From: Arion vulgaris
Lineage: Eukaryota > Mollusca > Gastropoda > Stylommatophora > Arionidae
DNA length: 64,000 bases
Reading direction: 5' to 3'
Assembly (NCBI GenBank): GCA_020796225.1
Contig: CM036755.1
Location: forward strand, 47,624,806-47,688,805
Made by a program: the position numbers and the translations under genes. Positions 49,380 to 61,419 of this stretch are shown piece by piece; position 1 is the stretch's first letter; every line of letters starts with the position of its first letter. The notes under the pieces are model-generated. The model saw only the letters and a program-made list of their open reading frames with translations. It was not told where the DNA came from and ran no database searches.

Positions 49380-51090
49380 CCTCATATAAATATCTCTGAT
49401 CAGTTTATCCACGAATTAATTATATATAAATATCTCTATCAATTTGTCCCGAATTAATTCATATAAATATCTCTATCCAGTTTATCCACGAAATAATTTA
49501 TATATAAATATCTCTATACAGTTTATCCACAAATTAATTTATATATAAATATCTCTATTCAGTTTATCCACGAATTAATTTATATATAAATATCTCTATC
49601 CAGTTTATCCACGAATTAATTTATATATAAATATCTCTATCCAATTTATCCACGAATTAATTTATATATAAATATCTCTATCCAGTTTATCCACGAATTA
49701 ATTTATATATAAATATCTCTATCCAGTTTATCCACAAATTAATTTATATATAAATATCTCTATCCAGTTTATCCACGAAATAATTTATATATAAATATCT
49801 CTATCCAGCTTATCCACGAATTAATTTATATATAAATATCTCTATCCAGTTTATCCACAAATTAATTTATATATAAATATCTCTATCCAGTTTATCCACA
49901 AATTAATTTATATATAAATATCTCTATTCAGTTTATCCACGAAATAATTTATATATAAATATCTCTATCCAGTTTATCCACAAATTAATTTATATATAAA
50001 TATCTCTATCCAGTTTATCCACGAATTAATTTATATATAAATATCTCTATTCAGTTTATCCACGAATTAATTTATATATAAATATCTCTATCCAGTTTAT
50101 CCACGAATTAATTTATATATAAATATCTCTATCCAGTTTATCCACGAAATAATTTATATATAAATATATCTATACAGTTTATCCACAAATTAATTTATAT
50201 ATAAATATCTCTATCCAGTTTATCCCCAAATTAATTTATATATAAATATCTCTATCCAGTTTATCCAAAATTCTTTATGATATAAATATCTTATTCAGTT
50301 TATCCAGAATAATTTATATGTAATATCATCTATCAGTTTATCCCCAAATTAATTTATATAAATATCTCTACAGTTTATCCCAGCATTAATTTTATATAAT
50401 ACTACTTTATCCAGTTTTTTCCACAAATAATTTATATATAAATATCTCTATCCATTTATCACCAAATTAATTTATATATAAATATATCTATCAGTTTATC
50501 CACGAATTAATTTATATATAAATATCTCTATCCAGTTTATCCACAAATTAATTTATATATAAATATCTCTATTCAGTTTATCCACGAAATAATTTATATA
50601 TAAATATCTCTATCCAGTTTATCCACAAATTAATTTATATATAAATATCGTTATCCAGTTTATCCACAAATTAATTTATATATAAATATCTCTATCCAGT
50701 TTATCCACAAATTAATTTATATATAAATATCTCTATCCAGTTTATCCACAAATTAATTTATATATAAATATCTCTATCCAGTTTATCCACGAATTAATTT
50801 ATATATAAATATCTCTATCCAGTTTATCCACGAATTAATTTATATATAAATATCTTTATCCAGTTTATCCACGAATTAATTTATATATAAATATCTTTAT
50901 CCAGTTTATCCACGAATTAATTTATATATAAATATCTTTATCCAGTTTATCCACGTATTAATTTATATATAAATATCTCTATCCAGTTTATCCACGAATT
51001 AATTTATATATAAATATCTTTATCCAGTTTATCCCCGAATTAATTTATATATAAATATCTCTATCCAGTTTTTATCGCGGTCTTCCTTTA
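49380..51090. repeat. 41-bp AT-rich satellite (~41 copies)
   Basis: Unit atttatatataaatatctct, atccagtttatccacgaatt, a. Highly uniform except for an eroded stretch at 50265-50470. Each unit contains the self-complementary core atttatatataaat. Confidence 0.95.
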
Positions 51091-51094
51091 TAGA

Positions 51095-51240
51095 TAAATA
51101 TATATATATATATAGCCAGTGTTACTCCAGCCATTACTATGTACATACATAGCTACTGTTATCCCAGCCATTACTATGTACATACATAGCTACTGTTATC
51201 CCAGCCATTACTATGTACATACATAGCTAGCCATTATCAC
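51095..51240. repeat. 37-bp satellite
   Basis: Three copies of agctactgttatcccagcca, ttactatgtacatacat, a different unit abutting the 41-bp array. Confidence 0.88.
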
Positions 51241-51579
51241 TGCAAAAGTTGCGTAGATTTTTATTTTGGAAACAAGAAACAAAACTATGCAACTAATAAA
51301 CGTATCAAACACTTAGCAAGCTTACGTTTAACGTACATTGGTGAACACGTTTACGGTGAACCGAAGAAGTTCAATGAATATTCACAATATCTGTTCATGG
51401 AATATGCCTCTCAAACGCTCAGTAATTGTACGTTTCTCATAATAGTACGGTTTGTGGACTCAGTTGTAACTGATAAGATATCTGCAGAACAAATTAATTG
51501 ATAATTTTGTCAACACTTAATACGATGAAATTGTTGAAGTAAATTCGCATTATTCTGACATTAGATATCAAGCACTTAG

Positions 51580-51900
51580 AATGTGCACTTGTCGTCAGGA
51601 ACCAGGCCTTATATTTGTGGATTAACTCCACAAGAAGCAGTGAGGGACGGCTCAAACAGAAAAGAAGAAAACCACCATCACATATGGAGGCAAACGAGCG
51701 CGCAGAGCACAGAGAGAACACCTTATGTATCTGCTCCAGTCTTCAGTTTTACCTGCAGCAACTGTGGCAAGGATTGTCACTACAGAATAAGCCATTACAG
51801 CCACAAGAAACGTTGTGATTCAGCGCAGAGCATACTAGTTGACGCAAAACCTATTGTCTCCTGAGACAAAGAGGCAAATGATGATGATGATGAACTCCAA
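51580..51900 (+). mobile_element. LINE zinc-finger terminus
   Basis: Reads in shifted frames a basic linker (KRRKPPSHMEA) and FTCSNCGKDCHYRISHYSHK, ending in a gatgatgatgatg run. Same family as 40881-41345. Confidence 0.85.
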
Positions 51901-52378
51901 GAGTAAGATGAACGTCTGGTTGACTGGATTAAAGCACGGCTCCTATGTTGCGCTTGTTCAATTCACAGTAAAACCAAGGATGTTTTCTGTTGTGTGCATA
52001 AATGAATAATCCTAACCTGAACAGGGGTAGGGGGTGGGGGGCGTTGGCAAACTGTTATAATGTGAAGGGGGCGTTACAAAGTTTATGTTGTGCAAAGTGG
52101 GCCGAAAAAGTTTTGGAATCTATGCTCTAGATGCTGGAAACCTCTATAGACGACAACCACTCATACCACAATCTGCAAAAGATAATACCGAAAGATAATT
52201 ATGAGAATTGTGGAAAAATAATACTAGGAACTAAAGACGGTTGGTAAGATGTTGGTGCGTGGCCTCGGTCAACATAAGGCTGACTAGCTCAGACGGGAAT
52301 CCCAAAATATCTGTTTAATGGGGGATGGTTTGTATAAGTGTTTGATAGAACACTATAAAGATTTATGAAATAGATGAG
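51901..52378. other. no recognised feature
   Basis: Mixed DNA including a ggggtagggggtggggggcg run (52025). No exon or repeat recognised. Confidence 0.4.
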
Positions 52379-52540
52379 ACTGCAGTAAAACTATTTGATT
52401 GGCAAAACACGTAAACACAAAGTACTGTAGTTTTACAAATTACAAAAACAATGACAAAATACAGCAACGTTTCGAACAACAAGGCCTTTATCAAACAAAC
52501 GAACAACAGGAGTGACAAATTAAAAAAACAAATGGACGAC
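52379..52540. mobile_element. foldback-element left arm, SINE-free
   Basis: Shows gactgcagtaaaact, caaaacacgtaaacac, tactgtagttttacaaatta, caaaaacaatgac and gtttcgaacaacaaggcctt. Compared with 16840-17456 it lacks the SINE C insertion. Confidence 0.7.
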
Positions 52541-52639
52541 TAAGAACAAACGTTTCTAATAAAGATTTCTGTAAGTATACACAATTCTACGAGTCCATGG
52601 TTATTTATTGATGACAAATATTAAATATTCCAACAGATG

Positions 52640-53420
52640 GTAGCATGACCAACAATCTCAACATTGTCATTACTCTTGGAAGAGAATATAGAGATTGGGG
52701 CAACATGAAGGCGGATCTCGCAGTTAAGCAGCTGATAGAAGATAATGCAAGGGATGTTAATGTTGTTGTATATACCGATGGGTCGGTTCATTGTGGTGAG
52801 AAGTCCGGCTGGGGTTTCTTGGCTAATGCGCATGGTAGGGTTGCTGCAGTGCGAAGTGGGGCATACAGGACAACTACTTCTAGTATGAGGATGGAGGTTG
52901 AGGCCGTTACTGCTGCCCTCCATTGGATTTCTGGAACTTCATTTATTGGGGCAGTTGTTGTATCTCACTCTCAGTCGATGCTTCACAAGATCCAGAAGGG
53001 CAGGTTTCGGTATGAGTGGATATCGTCTATAGAAGTTTCTAACCTCCAGCGGCTTACGTGGATATACTGTCCTGGGAATGCGGGTGTTTATGGTAATGAG
53101 AGAGTGGACAGGCTTGCATCAACGGCATCGATTGTTGGGGAGTTGAAGATGGATAAGGGGATATTCTTCGGTCTCTTCGCGACTGTCTGTTGGATGAGGA
53201 CACTAAATTCGATGTTGAATCGATCAAGCGATTTAGGCAGTTTGGTGTTACCCATGGAAAAGTCGAACTGGATGCCTGAGAGGCAGAGTGAGAGGTGTGT
53301 TTAATCAGCGAGCCAAGGAACCATCAGTATGCATACTCTTCGATATCTGTTGGAGGAGACTGAGCACCTATGGGTCTGCCTGGAGTGCAATGACGTCAGT
53401 TTAGTAACCAATAACCAAAT
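52640..53420 (+). mobile_element. I-like LINE RNase H domain, decayed
   Basis: Open from 52645 to 53304: VVVYTDGSVHCGEKSGWGF (first Asp), SSMRMEVEAVTAALHWI (Glu), then VVSHSQSMLHKIQKGRF where an Asp is expected at the His, and YCPGNAGVYGNERVDRLAS, with Asn replacing the usual His. A Cys motif (LWVCLECNDVS) follows in another frame. Two catalytic-region changes argue it is inactive. Confidence 0.88.
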
Positions 53421-53479
53421 GTTAATAATACTGATATTTCTTAGTTTTAAACTTAACTTGTTGCCTAATATAACCTTGA

Positions 53480-53720
53480 GAGCCGCTGTAGCGCAGTTGT
53501 TAGTGAACTCGCTTGGCAAGGCTGGTGGTCTGGGTTCAGCTCCCGCAATGTGCGTGGAATTTTCCCGACCACGACGGCTCTCAGGTCGACCCAGCCTCAA
53601 CTGCGTACCAGACATGCTCTGGGAAGTAAAGGCGGCCGGCGTGATGCTGACCACATCACCTATTGTGTGCCGACGGTCAACGAAAAATACAGGCCTAACA
53701 CTGTATTGACCTATATACCC
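53480..53720 (+). mobile_element. tRNA-like SINE family E
   Basis: Head gccgctgtagcgcagttgtt (A-box region), B box gggttcagctccc, body tctcaggtcgacccagcctc, gggaagtaaaggcggccggc and gtgtgccgacggtcaacg. Confidence 0.85.
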
Positions 53721-54002
53721 GAGGTATGAAAGGTTCCTTTTTTAATATAACCTTGATTTAGCATGTTGTGTTAATTTTAAAATGAATTTTGTTTATACAA
53801 CAATACTGGAATGCGAGGTCACGTGACAGTGGTGGTCTTATTTCCTAGAATTGTTACCCTAGTCCGCAGGCCGTATGAGTTTATAGTTGGTTGTGGATTA
53901 GCAACGGTTAATGAACACACCAAAAAGTGACAATATTGACATTAGCGAAGTCAGATTTGCGGTTATCTCTCAATCCAGTTCTCCACCAGCTTTCTCTAAA
54001 CA

Positions 54003-54252
54003 TGTCTCTGTAGCAAAGTGGTCAAGTCATTTGTCTTGCGCTTTGAAGGTCGTGGGTTTGAATCCGAACCGCGCTGTTCTGTTCACAAGAGCATTTCTTT
54101 CCAGAAACCTCAACGATTTTTGTAGGGACTACAGAGTTCACGCTTTGTGCAATGCTCTTTGTGTTGCGTGCTATTTCTGTTGAGAGAGACCGAGCCATAT
54201 GGATTAAAATCCGATGCAATGAAGTCAATCCTTCAGCTTTAGATCCCTAGAA
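54003..54252 (+). mobile_element. tRNA-like SINE family F, plus
   Basis: Shows gtctctgtagcaaagtggtc (A box), gtgggtttgaatccgaacc (B box), ctgttcacaagagc and gatgcaatgaagtcaatcct. Confidence 0.88.
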
Positions 54253-54409
54253 AGGAAGTGAGAGACCAGTGGATACACATCGGGAAGCAAAATAAGAAGA
54301 GGTCACAAAGGTTTAAGTCTCATTGACTGAGATATAGAATAAGACGCAGTTAGAATTCGTCGAATGTTGACAGTTTCAAATCTGTACTCGACTGGTAATA
54401 AGAAACTAG

Positions 54410-55100
54410 CCATAGTAGTAGTAGTAGTCGTAGTAGTAGTGATGTAGAATTAGCAGCAGCAGCTGTAGCATTAGTAATAGTAGAAGCAATAGTAGCGTCA
54501 GTGGTAATAGTAGTAGTAGTAGCGGTAGTAGTAGAAATAGTAGAAGCAGCTGTAGTAGTAGAAGTAGTAGTAATAGCAGTAGTAGTAGTAGTAGTAGTAG
54601 TAGCAGTAGTAGTAGCAGTAGTAGTAGTAGGAGGAGTAGTTGTAGTAGTAGGTAATAGTAGTATTAGAAGTAGTACTAATAGAAGTTGTAGCAGAAGTTG
54701 TAGGAGTAGTAACAATAGTAATATCAGCGACAGTAGTAGTAGTAGTAGTGGTGGTGGTGGTGGTGATGGTGGTGGTAGAAGTATTAGTAGTAGCAGCGGT
54801 AGCAATATCAGCGGCAGTAGAAATAGTAGTAGTAGTAGTAGTAGAAGTATTCGTAGTAGCAGCAGCAGCAGCTGTAGCAACAGTAGTAGCAGTAGTACGG
54901 CAATAGTAATAGTAGTAGGTAGAAGATCGTAGTAGCCTAGTAAGTAGACGTAGCAGTAGTAGTAGCGAGCAGCAACAGTAGTAGTAGTATTAGTAGCAGT
55001 ATTCGTAGTAGCAACAGCGGTAGTAGTAATAGTAGAAGCAGTAGCCTAGAAGAAGAAGTAGTAGCAGCAGCAGCAGTAGTAGTAATAGTAGTAGTAGCCG
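54410..55100. repeat. (TAG)n microsatellite field
   Basis: About 690 bp of agtagtagtagtag with single-base variants. The poly-Ser, poly-Val and poly-Leu/Thr readings are artefacts. Confidence 0.95.
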
Positions 55101-55240
55101 CCACATGTGGAAGGGGATTGTGTTCTAGTATGGAACTCTACAGTCACTTCCGCACACACCAGAGAGGTGCAGCAGCACAGGTCTGTGACTGTTGTCATCA
55201 TCACTTGCGATGGACGACTATTATTATAATAGTTTTTTTA
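55100..55240 (+). mobile_element. LINE zinc-finger terminus
   Basis: Reads CSSMELYSHFRTHQRGAA after cgccacatgtggaagggg: the H...H half of a terminal finger. Ends in a tattattataatag run. Confidence 0.6.
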
Positions 55241-55629
55241 AAACACACAGAGAAAAAAACCAAAGACTGTGCGACTAAATGCTTCATCTCTTATTGTGTC
55301 CTTGTCCATCACTCGGTGGTTGAATGCCCAGTTTGGTTTTCTTATCTCAATAATATCACATGTTACAACTAAAAACCCTTCATAGACAAGTCTGGTATCT
55401 TCCACCGCGAACTAATCTGAATTTAGTTCAACACCCTTTGATAAGCCAGGATCGAATAAATGTTATGGCTAAACGAGATAAACAAATACTTCATACTCAG
55501 AGAATGACATTTCAGACTGCAGATTGTGAAAATAAAATACAAACATCCGGACATGTGTAGACATTGCCTTATTGCACTTCGCTGCCAAAATATGTATAAC
55601 TAATAATTTAATCGGTGCAATCCGGTTTA
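55241..55629. other. no recognised feature
   Basis: No convincing exon or repeat. Confidence 0.35.
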
Positions 55630-56175
55630 CCACTCGGAAACATATGAAAGTCTAAAGAAATCAAATCTAGAACAAAAATTCGGATATTTAACTGTAATGT
55701 TAAAGCAGTTCTGCTGTGTGGGTCAGAAACATGGAGAACTACTAAAATAATAACGCATAAATTGTAAATATTCATCAACTGGTGTTTGCGCAAAATAGAG
55801 GGACTGAGATGATATGATAGGGTCACACATGGGGAACTTATGGAGACAACAAGACAGATTCCAGTGAACCAAGAGGTTAAAAAAGGCGCTGGATAGGACC
55901 ACAGCCATCTCTAGATAACTTTATAGTTAACTATAAGTTTGTAGTTGGCTCTGATAGGACACACTTTGCGAAAACCTGAAGGAAATATAACAAGAAGGGG
56001 CCTTTCCTGGAACCCGCAGGGACAGCGAAAGAAGGGGTGGCCGAGAAATACATGGAGACGAGATTTGTAGGCAGAGATCAACAATATAAAGAAGAGCTGG
56101 AGGGAGCTGCAGGAGAAAGCTAGAGATAGGAAGATTTGGCATGAGTTGGTTGAGGTCCTATGCCCCAATCCGGGT
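55630..56175 (+). mobile_element. RTE-like LINE C-terminal half
   Basis: Broken frames read [55 protein letters not shown] and RDQQYKEELEGAAGES: the YGSETWR, INKCLR, ..RPRNTW series. A 20-bp AT palindrome (tttatagttaactataa) lies at 55920-55936. Confidence 0.82.
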
Positions 56176-56334
56176 TTAAAAGGAAGAGAGAGATAGAGAG
56201 AGAATCCGGTTTACGCCTAATTGGTCAGCTTTCTGGGAGACTACAATTTGGAATTGATAAAAATTGGAAGACAAAATACGTTTTAAGTGCATTTGCATTA
56301 GGTATTTTGTTTTGTGTACATGTAACATCAGACG

Positions 56335-56410
56335 TCATCTTTCTTTCTTCTTTTGTCGGGTTGTTGCCCAGTATCGTTTTCTGTTTTTGTCTTGCGCTGC
56401 TCTAGTGACT
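56335..56410 (-). mobile_element. LINE 3' end carrying a partial 32-bp unit
   Basis: ttcttttgtcgggttgttgc, ccagtatcgttttctgtttt and tgtcttgcgctgctctagtg are the reverse of the LINE end at 14860-14950, with part of the unit deleted (gtcgtcacactgctacc missing). Confidence 0.75.
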
Positions 56411-56459
56411 TGGGTGATTGTTATTTTTGCTCTTTGATAGAATTCTGTTATGTAATCTT

Positions 56460-56702
56460 TGTCGAACGCTCCACATAGACCACTGTGTGTGAGTTGTATG
56501 TGATCTGAGCCTAATAGCGAGTGTAAATTGTGCCAGTTATGCGCCTACAAGTAGGCCAACACATCCAATTTCTGCGATGTCTTTTATTTACTTGGGTAAC
56601 CTCCCGAGGCCTCTAACTCAATCGCATTTTTCGACATGCCTTGTAGGTCGCAGTGTTTCTATTTTTTGCTCCCCTTGCGAGCCCCGGCAACACACGGGCG
56701 GG
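56460..56702 (-). mobile_element. SINE family A, minus
   Basis: Shows cgaacgctccacatagacca, gtgccagttatgcgcctaca and gccccggcaacacacgggcgg. Confidence 0.88.
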
Positions 56703-56830
56703 ATAGATTCCACATACATTTTAGTGTCCTCATCCAACAATGTGTAGCCAAGAAACCATCTATCGTTCTTAAACTCTCCGACAATCGATGCTGTCAATGC
56801 AAGCCTGTCCACTCTTTCAATAACAACAAA
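56703..56830 (-). mobile_element. I-like LINE RNase H scrap
   Basis: In reverse reads ERVDRLALTASIVGEFKNDR, then WFLGYTLLDEDTKMYVESI, matching 53098-53220 in the plus copy. Confidence 0.8.
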
Positions 56831-57119
56831 ATAAATTAGAAATATGACAAAGACATAAGAATGACTTGATAATAATTTGTCAACAATGTATTGTAATATT
56901 TCAACAAAGATATCAACAAAATACATCATGAATTCTAACAATACAGTACCAAACCACTGTAAGAACAGCTTGTGAAAACCAAGAATATGAAACATTAACT
57001 ATTGTGCTGAGTCGGCACAATATCAGTTTTGATCAAATTGAACTCAAGAACACAACATATTTGATTAACTAGAGTTGTATGAATGTTACATCTCTGCTGG
57101 GTTTTTTTTTTTATCTTAG

Positions 57120-58235
57120 TGCAATTATAATATCATTCATTGCAATCATTCTACCAAGTTTGTTGTACTTCCTTTCGTTCAATCATATTCACTGCAATCA
57201 TTCTACCAAGTTTGTTGTACTTCCTTTCGTTCAATCATATTCACTGCAATCATTCTACCAAGATTGTTGTACTTCCTTTCGTTCAATCATATTCAATGCA
57301 ATCATTCTACCAAGATTGTTGTACTTCCTTTCGTTCAATCATGTTCACTACAATCATTCTACCAAGTTTGTTGTACTTCCTTTCGTTCAATCATATTCAC
57401 TGCAATCATTCTACCAAGTTTGTTGTACTTCCTTTCGTTCAATCATATTCACTGCAATCATTCTACCAAGTTTGTTGTACTTCCTTTCGTTCAATCATAT
57501 TCACTGCAATCATTCTACCAAGATTGTTGTACTTCCTTTCGTTCAATCATATTCAATGCAATCATTCTACCAAGTTTGTTGTACTTCCTTTCGTTCAATC
57601 ATATTCACTGCAATCATTCTACCAAGTTTGTTGTACTTCCTTTCGTTCAATCATATTCACTGCAATCATTCTACCAAGTTTGTTGTACTTCCTTTCGTTC
57701 AATCATATTCACTGCAATCATTCTATCAAGTTTGTTGTACTTCCTTTCGTTCAATCATATTCACTGCAATCATTCTACCAAGTTTGTTGTACTTCCTTTC
57801 GTTCAATCATGTTCACTGCAATCATTCTATCAAGTTTGTTGTACTTCCTTTCGTTCAATCATATTCACTGCAATCATTCTACCAAGTTTGTTGTACTTCC
57901 TTTCGTTCAATCATGTTCACTGCAATCATTCTATCAAGTTTGTTGTACTTCCTTTCGTTCAATCATGTTCACTGCAATCATTCTACCAAGTTTGTTGTAC
58001 TTCCTTTCGTTCAATCATGTTCACTGCAATCATTCTATCAAGTTTGTTGTACTTCCTTTCGTTCAATCATGTTCATGCAATCATTCTACCAAGATTGTTA
58101 CTTCGTTCTTCACTTTCTTCAATCATTCTAACCAAGTTGTTGTACTTCCTTCGTCAATCATTCCACTGCAATCATTCTACCAAGATTGTTGTACTTCTTT
58201 CAATCAGTTCATGCAATCTTCTACCAAGATTGTTG
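57120..58235. repeat. 52-bp satellite (~21 copies)
   Basis: Unit tgcaatcattctaccaagtt, tgttgtacttcctttcgttc, aatcatattcac. Eroded after 58070. Scattered units continue at 58500-58600 beyond an inserted LINE. All three plus frames are open for 330-465 codons because the unit has no stop and is not a multiple of 3. Confidence 0.95.
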
Positions 58236-58490
58236 TATCTTCTCTCTGCCTTTTAACCTGGATTAGGCATAGGTTCAACCAACTCACGCCAAGACTTCCT
58301 ATCTCTAGTTATCTTCTGCAGCTCCTCCAGCTCTTTCTTTATATATTATCTCGCCTACAAATCTCGTCTCCATGTATTTCTCGGCCTCCCCTTCTTACTG
58401 TCCCTGCGGGTTCCAGTAAAGGACCTTTCTTGTTACATTCCCTCAGTTTTCGCAAAGTGTGTCCTATCCAGCGCCAAGATTGTATTGTAT
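58236..58490 (-). mobile_element. LINE C-terminus inserted in the 52-bp satellite
   Basis: In reverse reads [39 protein letters not shown] and SWRSCRR. Flanks carry caagattgttgta (left) and caagattgtattgta (right), consistent with a target duplication of satellite sequence. Confidence 0.82.
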
Positions 58491-58689
58491 TTCTCTCCGT
58501 TAAATCCTTCCTTGCAATCATTCTACCAAGTTTGTAACACTTCTCTCAGTTTAAATTATAACATCCTTCATTGCAATCATTCTACCACAATTGTTTTGTT
58601 GCACTTTCAGCCATTAAATCATTCATTGAAATATTTCTGCAAAGTTTTATTTTTCTTTCCCTCCGTAAAATCAGTATACCATCAACGTA

Positions 58690-58935
58690 GCACATACCAT
58701 GCCTGCCAGCATAGGTGATCATGTCTCTCCACAGCTCTATCTTTTCTCCTTTATACAGTTAATCAGTTCTGACTCCGATCTCTTGTTGATTTGTCAAACC
58801 ATCCAATATGTTCTCCCTCTGACTTCCACAATCTCTCCTTCCCTGTATTTTTCCCAATGTCAACAAATGTTCAAAACCTGTTCTTCACATTATATGTCTG
58901 GTTATCTAATTCTTATTCTTTTAATCAGGTTTTGT
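58690..58935 (-). mobile_element. LINE family G fragment
   Basis: Shows catgcctgccagcataggtg, atcatgtctctccacagctc and tgtcaacaaatgttcaaaac, as in the other G copies. Confidence 0.65.
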
Positions 58936-59025
58936 GGTGTGTAAGCCTCCACTTTTGTGATGTGTAAGCCTCCACATTTGTGGTGTGTAAGCCTCCACAT
59001 TTGTGGTGTGTAAGCCTCTTTTAAA
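58928..59025. repeat. 23-bp satellite
   Basis: Four copies of tgtggtgtgtaagcctccac plus att. Confidence 0.9.
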
Positions 59026-59227
59026 ACCTCATTTCTTTGATTCCGCTGTCCATAAGATTTTCAACATTCTTGTATAAAACCACATCTCTGTTGCTTCTAG
59101 CTATCTTATTATGCCATACATTCCAACACTTATGCCAAGTTTGTTTTATTGTATCTGCTTCAATAAAAATCCAAATATTTTCTCATACTATCCAACCATT
59201 GTACATAGCTAGTGTGTTCTAAGTTAA

Positions 59228-59467
59228 TTGCATATCCTTTACAGGACTTTGCGAATCAACCCCAGCTTTTGTTAACGCTGCTTGTGATTTTTCGAGGCAT
59301 TATTACATTCAGTAGCTTGCCATTGCTTTCTGAACAGTAGTGCCATCGTCCTTTTGTAAAAATCCATGCGAAACAATTTGCAACCGAACTGTCTGCAGCG
59401 TGATTCGAACTCAGAACATCGAGGTTAATAGACCGAGTCACTATCCCCTAGGCCACAGATGCAGTGT
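59228..59467 (-). mobile_element. tRNA-like SINE family D, minus
   Basis: Shows gcatatcctttacaggactt, ttgccattgctttctgaaca, gtgattcgaactcagaacat (B box) and ccctaggccaca. Confidence 0.88.
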
Positions 59468-59476
59468 GTTCTGTTT

Positions 59477-59850
59477 TTATTGATTGATTGGACCATTATT
59501 ATTGCATTTTGTGAGAGTAGCCGCATGTGCTCCAATCTCTTTCTTACACAGGAAGATCTTAGCGGCAGTGCACAAACTACGTAGCACTGGTGAGGGTGCC
59601 CGATGTAATTTATAAGATGGTGAAAATATTTTGTAAGAATGTTTAATATTTATTACCTTTCTAATTAATTTTGACCGGTCAGCGGCTTTCCAGCCTGCTC
59701 TTTCCAATTTTGAACTGTCAAGGGTTCTTTTACATGCTTAGCATGAACAGAGACCTACTGTTGATCGTCCCTCCGATAGGACTAGGAACTCGATCTCACC
59801 TACAGAGATCATGGATTTCTGGAGAAATATCTTCATGGCTCCACGAGGGA
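59477..59850 (+). mobile_element. dispersed element I
   Basis: ttgattgattggaccatt start, then gtgctccaatctctttctta, gtgagggtgcccgatgtaat, gcggctttccagcctgctct and gataggactaggaactcgat. Confidence 0.78.
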
Positions 59851-60369
59851 GCAGCCAAATCTACATTTTGGAAAACAAATTGGATTGTTTTAAAATTCCA
59901 ATATAAAATTTTGGAAGAAGTAAAGCTGTTTTAAGCTTGAAGTTCAACCCAGTGAAGCTGTTATGCACTTAATGCTCAACCCAGATGTTACAGGAATATG
60001 GTCTCCAAAACAAATATGCAGAAAAAATTGTAACAGATCACATTTCCTTCATGTCATCATAAGTTCACCTTTCAGATTTATGAGATACTTTACAAAAAAT
60101 TGATATGCCACATTAGATCAGAATTAGTTTATCCCTGACAGCCTGGCAATTTGATATTTCTAGTGAGTTTTGATGATAGGTATCACTGAAATCTTTGAAC
60201 ACAGATACTTGGATTCTATGCAAGTAGTTCGTTCTTACACTTTCTGTTTATTGACCTACATGCTCTAACATAACCAAAAAGAAGCTTGCTCTCAGTTTGA
60301 AAGAGCATGCCTCTGCTTTAAAAAAGCAAAAACTGTCTTTACTGTCTGTAAATACCCCTTTTTAGGGCA
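59851..60369. other. no recognised feature
   Basis: AT-rich DNA; no exon or known repeat seen. Confidence 0.4.
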
Positions 60370-60570
60370 GTGTAGGACAGGGGGATATGAGCCTGTGGAG
60401 TTTAATGATCACATGGCTAGTGCAGTCACAGCGAAACTGTTCAGGTTATCATGTTTTCTTTATGCCCACGACAGAAAAAACTTCTTGGCCTTACTGGGGA
60501 TTGAACCCGGGACTTCCTAATGGGAGCCTGCGCTCTAATCCACGGCTTAAGGAGGCTTTAATCCCCTACA
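60370..60570 (-). mobile_element. tRNA-like SINE (family K)
   Basis: In reverse: A-box region tggattagagcgc, B box gggttcaatcccc (at about 60504), then a body that ends near gacaggggga. Single copy in this window. Confidence 0.7.
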
Positions 60571-60699
60571 TAAGAAACAGAGACAATAGAAATATGAAAA
60601 ATACATTTCACTCAAACGTCTGTCTAAACAAATTAATCAGAAAATAGTCAATAATTTCATTATAAATATTAATATAAAAATACAGCAAGTTAACTCTAG

Positions 60700-61130
60700 C
60701 ATACTTCTTTATACTTCCTCTTCTTCTTGACAATTCACCCCTAGGGGGGCATAGGTTCGCAACAAAGGTCTCCCAAGCCCTCCTAGCCAAGGCCATCTTT
60801 TCTAGATCTTTCCATTCTCTCTCCATGCTCTTGCATTCCGTCTCCAACTTCCACCTCCATGTGTTCCTGGGTCTTTTCTGACCTCTATTGTCCTGGGAAC
60901 TCCATCGGAGGGCCAGTCTTCTGATGCTGTTGATAGGTTTCCTCAGTATGTCTTATCCATCATCACCTTCTGTCCTTTATTTCTTGTTCCACCTGCTGTT
61001 GTCCTGCTCTATATTCCAGTTCCCTGTTTGTGGTCCTATCATTCTATCGCAGATGGACTTCGTAGAGTATCCTGGGTAGGCATCTATTGATAAATGTCTG
61101 CAATGTTTTGGTGTTGGTCTCGGTTGTTTT
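60700..61130 (-). mobile_element. LINE C-terminus
   Basis: In reverse: WRWKLETECKSMEREWKDLE, KMALARRAWETFVANLCPPR and GELSRRRG, the terminal W...RD/RAW motif. Upstream pieces extend to about 61130. A cttcttcttg tail adjoins at 60718. Confidence 0.75.
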
Positions 61131-61335
61131 CCATGTCTCCGCTCAATACAATTCTTTATACTTGGTGGCTAAAAATATATTTGTTTCCCACAAATCAAAG
61201 CTTTTTTAAGCAGCATTTACTTAACTCTATCCATACCATTAACAACTTTAGTGGCGTTCAAAAGTATGCCATTCACCATCATACAGAGCACCTTCTTTCG
61301 CTTTGTATTAAACCTTACAAGATCTAATTGTAGCT

Positions 61336-61340
<5 letters not shown>

Positions 61341-61384
<44 letters not shown>
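61341..61384. repeat. (TA)n microsatellite
   Basis: tatatatatatat with one tgta interruption. Confidence 0.95.
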
Positions 61385-61419
61385 TCCTCTCATACCATTA
61401 TAATTACATATTGCATGCA

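Noticed and set aside
54350..54932. Leu/Thr- and Ser/Val-rich frames of 143-176 codons
   Set aside because: (TAG)n microsatellite read in different frames.
57079..58537. Plus-strand frames of 330-465 codons (repeated FRSIIFTAIILP-type)
   Set aside because: The 52-bp repeat contains no stop in any plus frame, so open frames arise automatically.
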